NCBI GenBank assembly: GCA_017465625.1
Contig: JAFTVV010000022.1
Location: 174,053 to 238,052, forward strand
Length of the DNA: 64,000 nucleotides
Direction: 5' to 3'
From: Oscillospiraceae bacterium
Lineage (GTDB): Bacteria; Bacillota; Clostridia; Oscillospirales; Oscillospiraceae
A model generated the notes under the pieces. The model was not told the DNA's origin, searched no databases, and saw nothing but the letters and a program-made list of their open reading frames with translations. Positions 63,334-64,000 of this stretch are shown here, one piece after another. How positions within the stretch are numbered: position 1 is the stretch's first letter; each line of letters starts with the position of its first letter. The position numbers were made by a program, and so were the translations under genes.

Positions 63334-63840
63334 TTAAAAAAGATGAATGCAAATTACTCTTACTGTTGTTCCTTCTTGTTTAATCGAGTAATGAATACCA
63401 GTTGCACCGTTATTTATTCCCATTGAAATATTTTTTTCATAATTTGGTGGATAATCGGACTCTTCGACATAGAAATTCTTATCTTTGCTGCAATATGAAT
63501 ATATGCATTCATAGACCTGATCAGAAAAATCCTCGTCGCAATTTTCCCAGGTGAAATAGAGATCAGTCAAAGTTTTATTTTTCGCAAAGAAAACTCTAAC
63601 CGACGCTTCATGGCCAAGTACATTTGCTCTATAAATATATATGTTTTTTCCGGTAACCTGTGCATCTAACCATTCTTCAACCGGTTCACCAAGGAGTTGT
63701 GCCGTTTGCTTTGGCGTAGATTTCCAGGAAAGACCCTCGACCAGCGGGATTGGAATGTTGCCCTTTCCACTGAAAACAAAGATCAATAAAGGTATAACGA
63801 CTACAAGCACAACAATTGCAATAATAGACACTTTCTTCAT
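63334..63840 (-). CDS. Hypothetical membrane-anchored protein, 168 aa
   Basis: A protein with one N-terminal hydrophobic helix (VSIIAIVVLVVVIPLLIFVF) and an exposed domain of about 140 residues that includes TPKQTAQLLGEPVEEWL and CDEDFSDQVYECIYSYCS. No lipobox Cys follows the helix, so it is likely a single-pass membrane protein. Strong SD GGAGG. Short related GC-rich repeats flank the gene in inverted orientation, suggesting it may have been acquired. No family recognised. Confidence 0.7.
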   Translation of the reverse strand: MKKVSIIAIVVLVVVIPLLIFVFSGKGNIPIPLVEGLSWKSTPKQTAQLLGEPVEEWLDAQVTGKNIYIYRANVLGHEASVRVFFAKNKTLTDLYFTWENCDEDFSDQVYECIYSYCSKDKNFYVEESDYPPNYEKNISMGINNGATGIHYSIKQEGTTVRVICIHLF

Positions 63841-63872
63841 AAAATTACCTCCTTATGTGAAGATGGAACGCC

Positions 63873-63909
63873 GGGGACAAGGGGACGGTTCGGGGACAAG
63901 GGGACGGTT
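63873..63909 (+). repeat. Two tandem copies of an 18-base GC-rich unit
   Basis: GGGGACAAGGGGACGGTT at 63873-63890 and again at 63892-63909, one base apart. Such GGGGAC-rich units are common dispersed intergenic repeats in Clostridia. Past them (63910-64000) I see only a small GCGCC/GGGCGC hairpin and no gene. Confidence 0.85.
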
Positions 63910-64000
63910 AATGCGAAAATAACCGAGGAAAAATCCAAGGGAGCGCCTAAAAAAGGGCGCAAAAGGTTTGCCCTGTCAAGCAGGACGACAAAATGTATCC

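Noticed and set aside
63910-64000. Possible start of another gene at the right edge
   Set aside because: No start codon with an SD in any frame within the last 90 bases; only a short hairpin visible.

Overview
The window looks like chromosomal DNA of an endospore-forming anaerobe of the class Clostridia (Bacillota). It most resembles Oscillospirales/Ruminococcaceae-type genomes, but that placement is inferred from gene content and order, not from a search. The evidence is a dense set of sporulation genes (spoVAD/spoVAE, spoIIAA-spoIIAB-sigF, yunB, ylbJ, yqfC-yqfD, cwlD, cotJ), two T-box leaders, Firmicute-type promoters and ribosome binding sites, and the operon order yqfC-yqfD-phoH-ybeY-era-yqzL-recO. 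About 60 protein genes are tightly packed on both strands. I recognised no rRNA, tRNA or CRISPR array.

Layout. 0-1.4 kb: the end of an aconitase gene and an isocitrate dehydrogenase. 1.4-7.5 kb (minus): a small Asn/Gln-rich protein, spoVAE-spoVAD, an unknown 96-aa protein, ireB, and T-box-controlled pheS-pheT. 7.5-9.9 kb (plus): NAD(P)HX dehydratase, a lipoprotein, an orphan MazF and an unknown protein. 9.9-15.4 kb: a two-component system with a ComEA-like protein, facing a D,D-carboxypeptidase and uracil-DNA glycosylase; then a glycosyltransferase. 15.5-25.1 kb (plus): T-box-valS, the sigma-F operon, pcrA, yunB, ligA. 25.1-26.4 kb (minus): a small Cys-rich protein and ylbJ. 26.5-41.4 kb (plus): a long housekeeping run from yqfC to a XerD-like recombinase, including recO, mutS2, an HPr-like protein, uvrC, rsmD, coaD and pgcA. 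41.5-46.4 kb: pfkA, an unusual 0.8-kb non-coding stretch, a tyrosine recombinase behind a LexA-type box, radA and cwlD. 46.5-54.1 kb (minus): a complete type I restriction-modification operon with two extra genes inside. 54.2-55.3 kb: a fused cotJA-cotJB gene and cotJC. 55.3-60.7 kb (minus): asp23-nusB-tsaD-like-xseA-xseB-ispA, and pepT. 60.8-64 kb: ackA, tmcAL, and an unknown membrane-anchored protein flanked by related short GC-rich repeats.

The main accessory signals are (1) the operon hsdM-hsdS-(2-TM protein)-(DUF4238 protein)-hsdR, where two unknown proteins are co-transcribed with a restriction enzyme; (2) the recombinase gene with an SOS box and a complex upstream region holding a tandem repeat, a perfect 16-bp-arm palindrome and an orphan promoter; and (3) the repeats at the right edge. 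The rest is mostly ordinary core genome, with some local oddities: a CotJA-CotJB fusion, face-to-face promoters between comEA and dacF, and a hairpin that covers a ribosome binding site.
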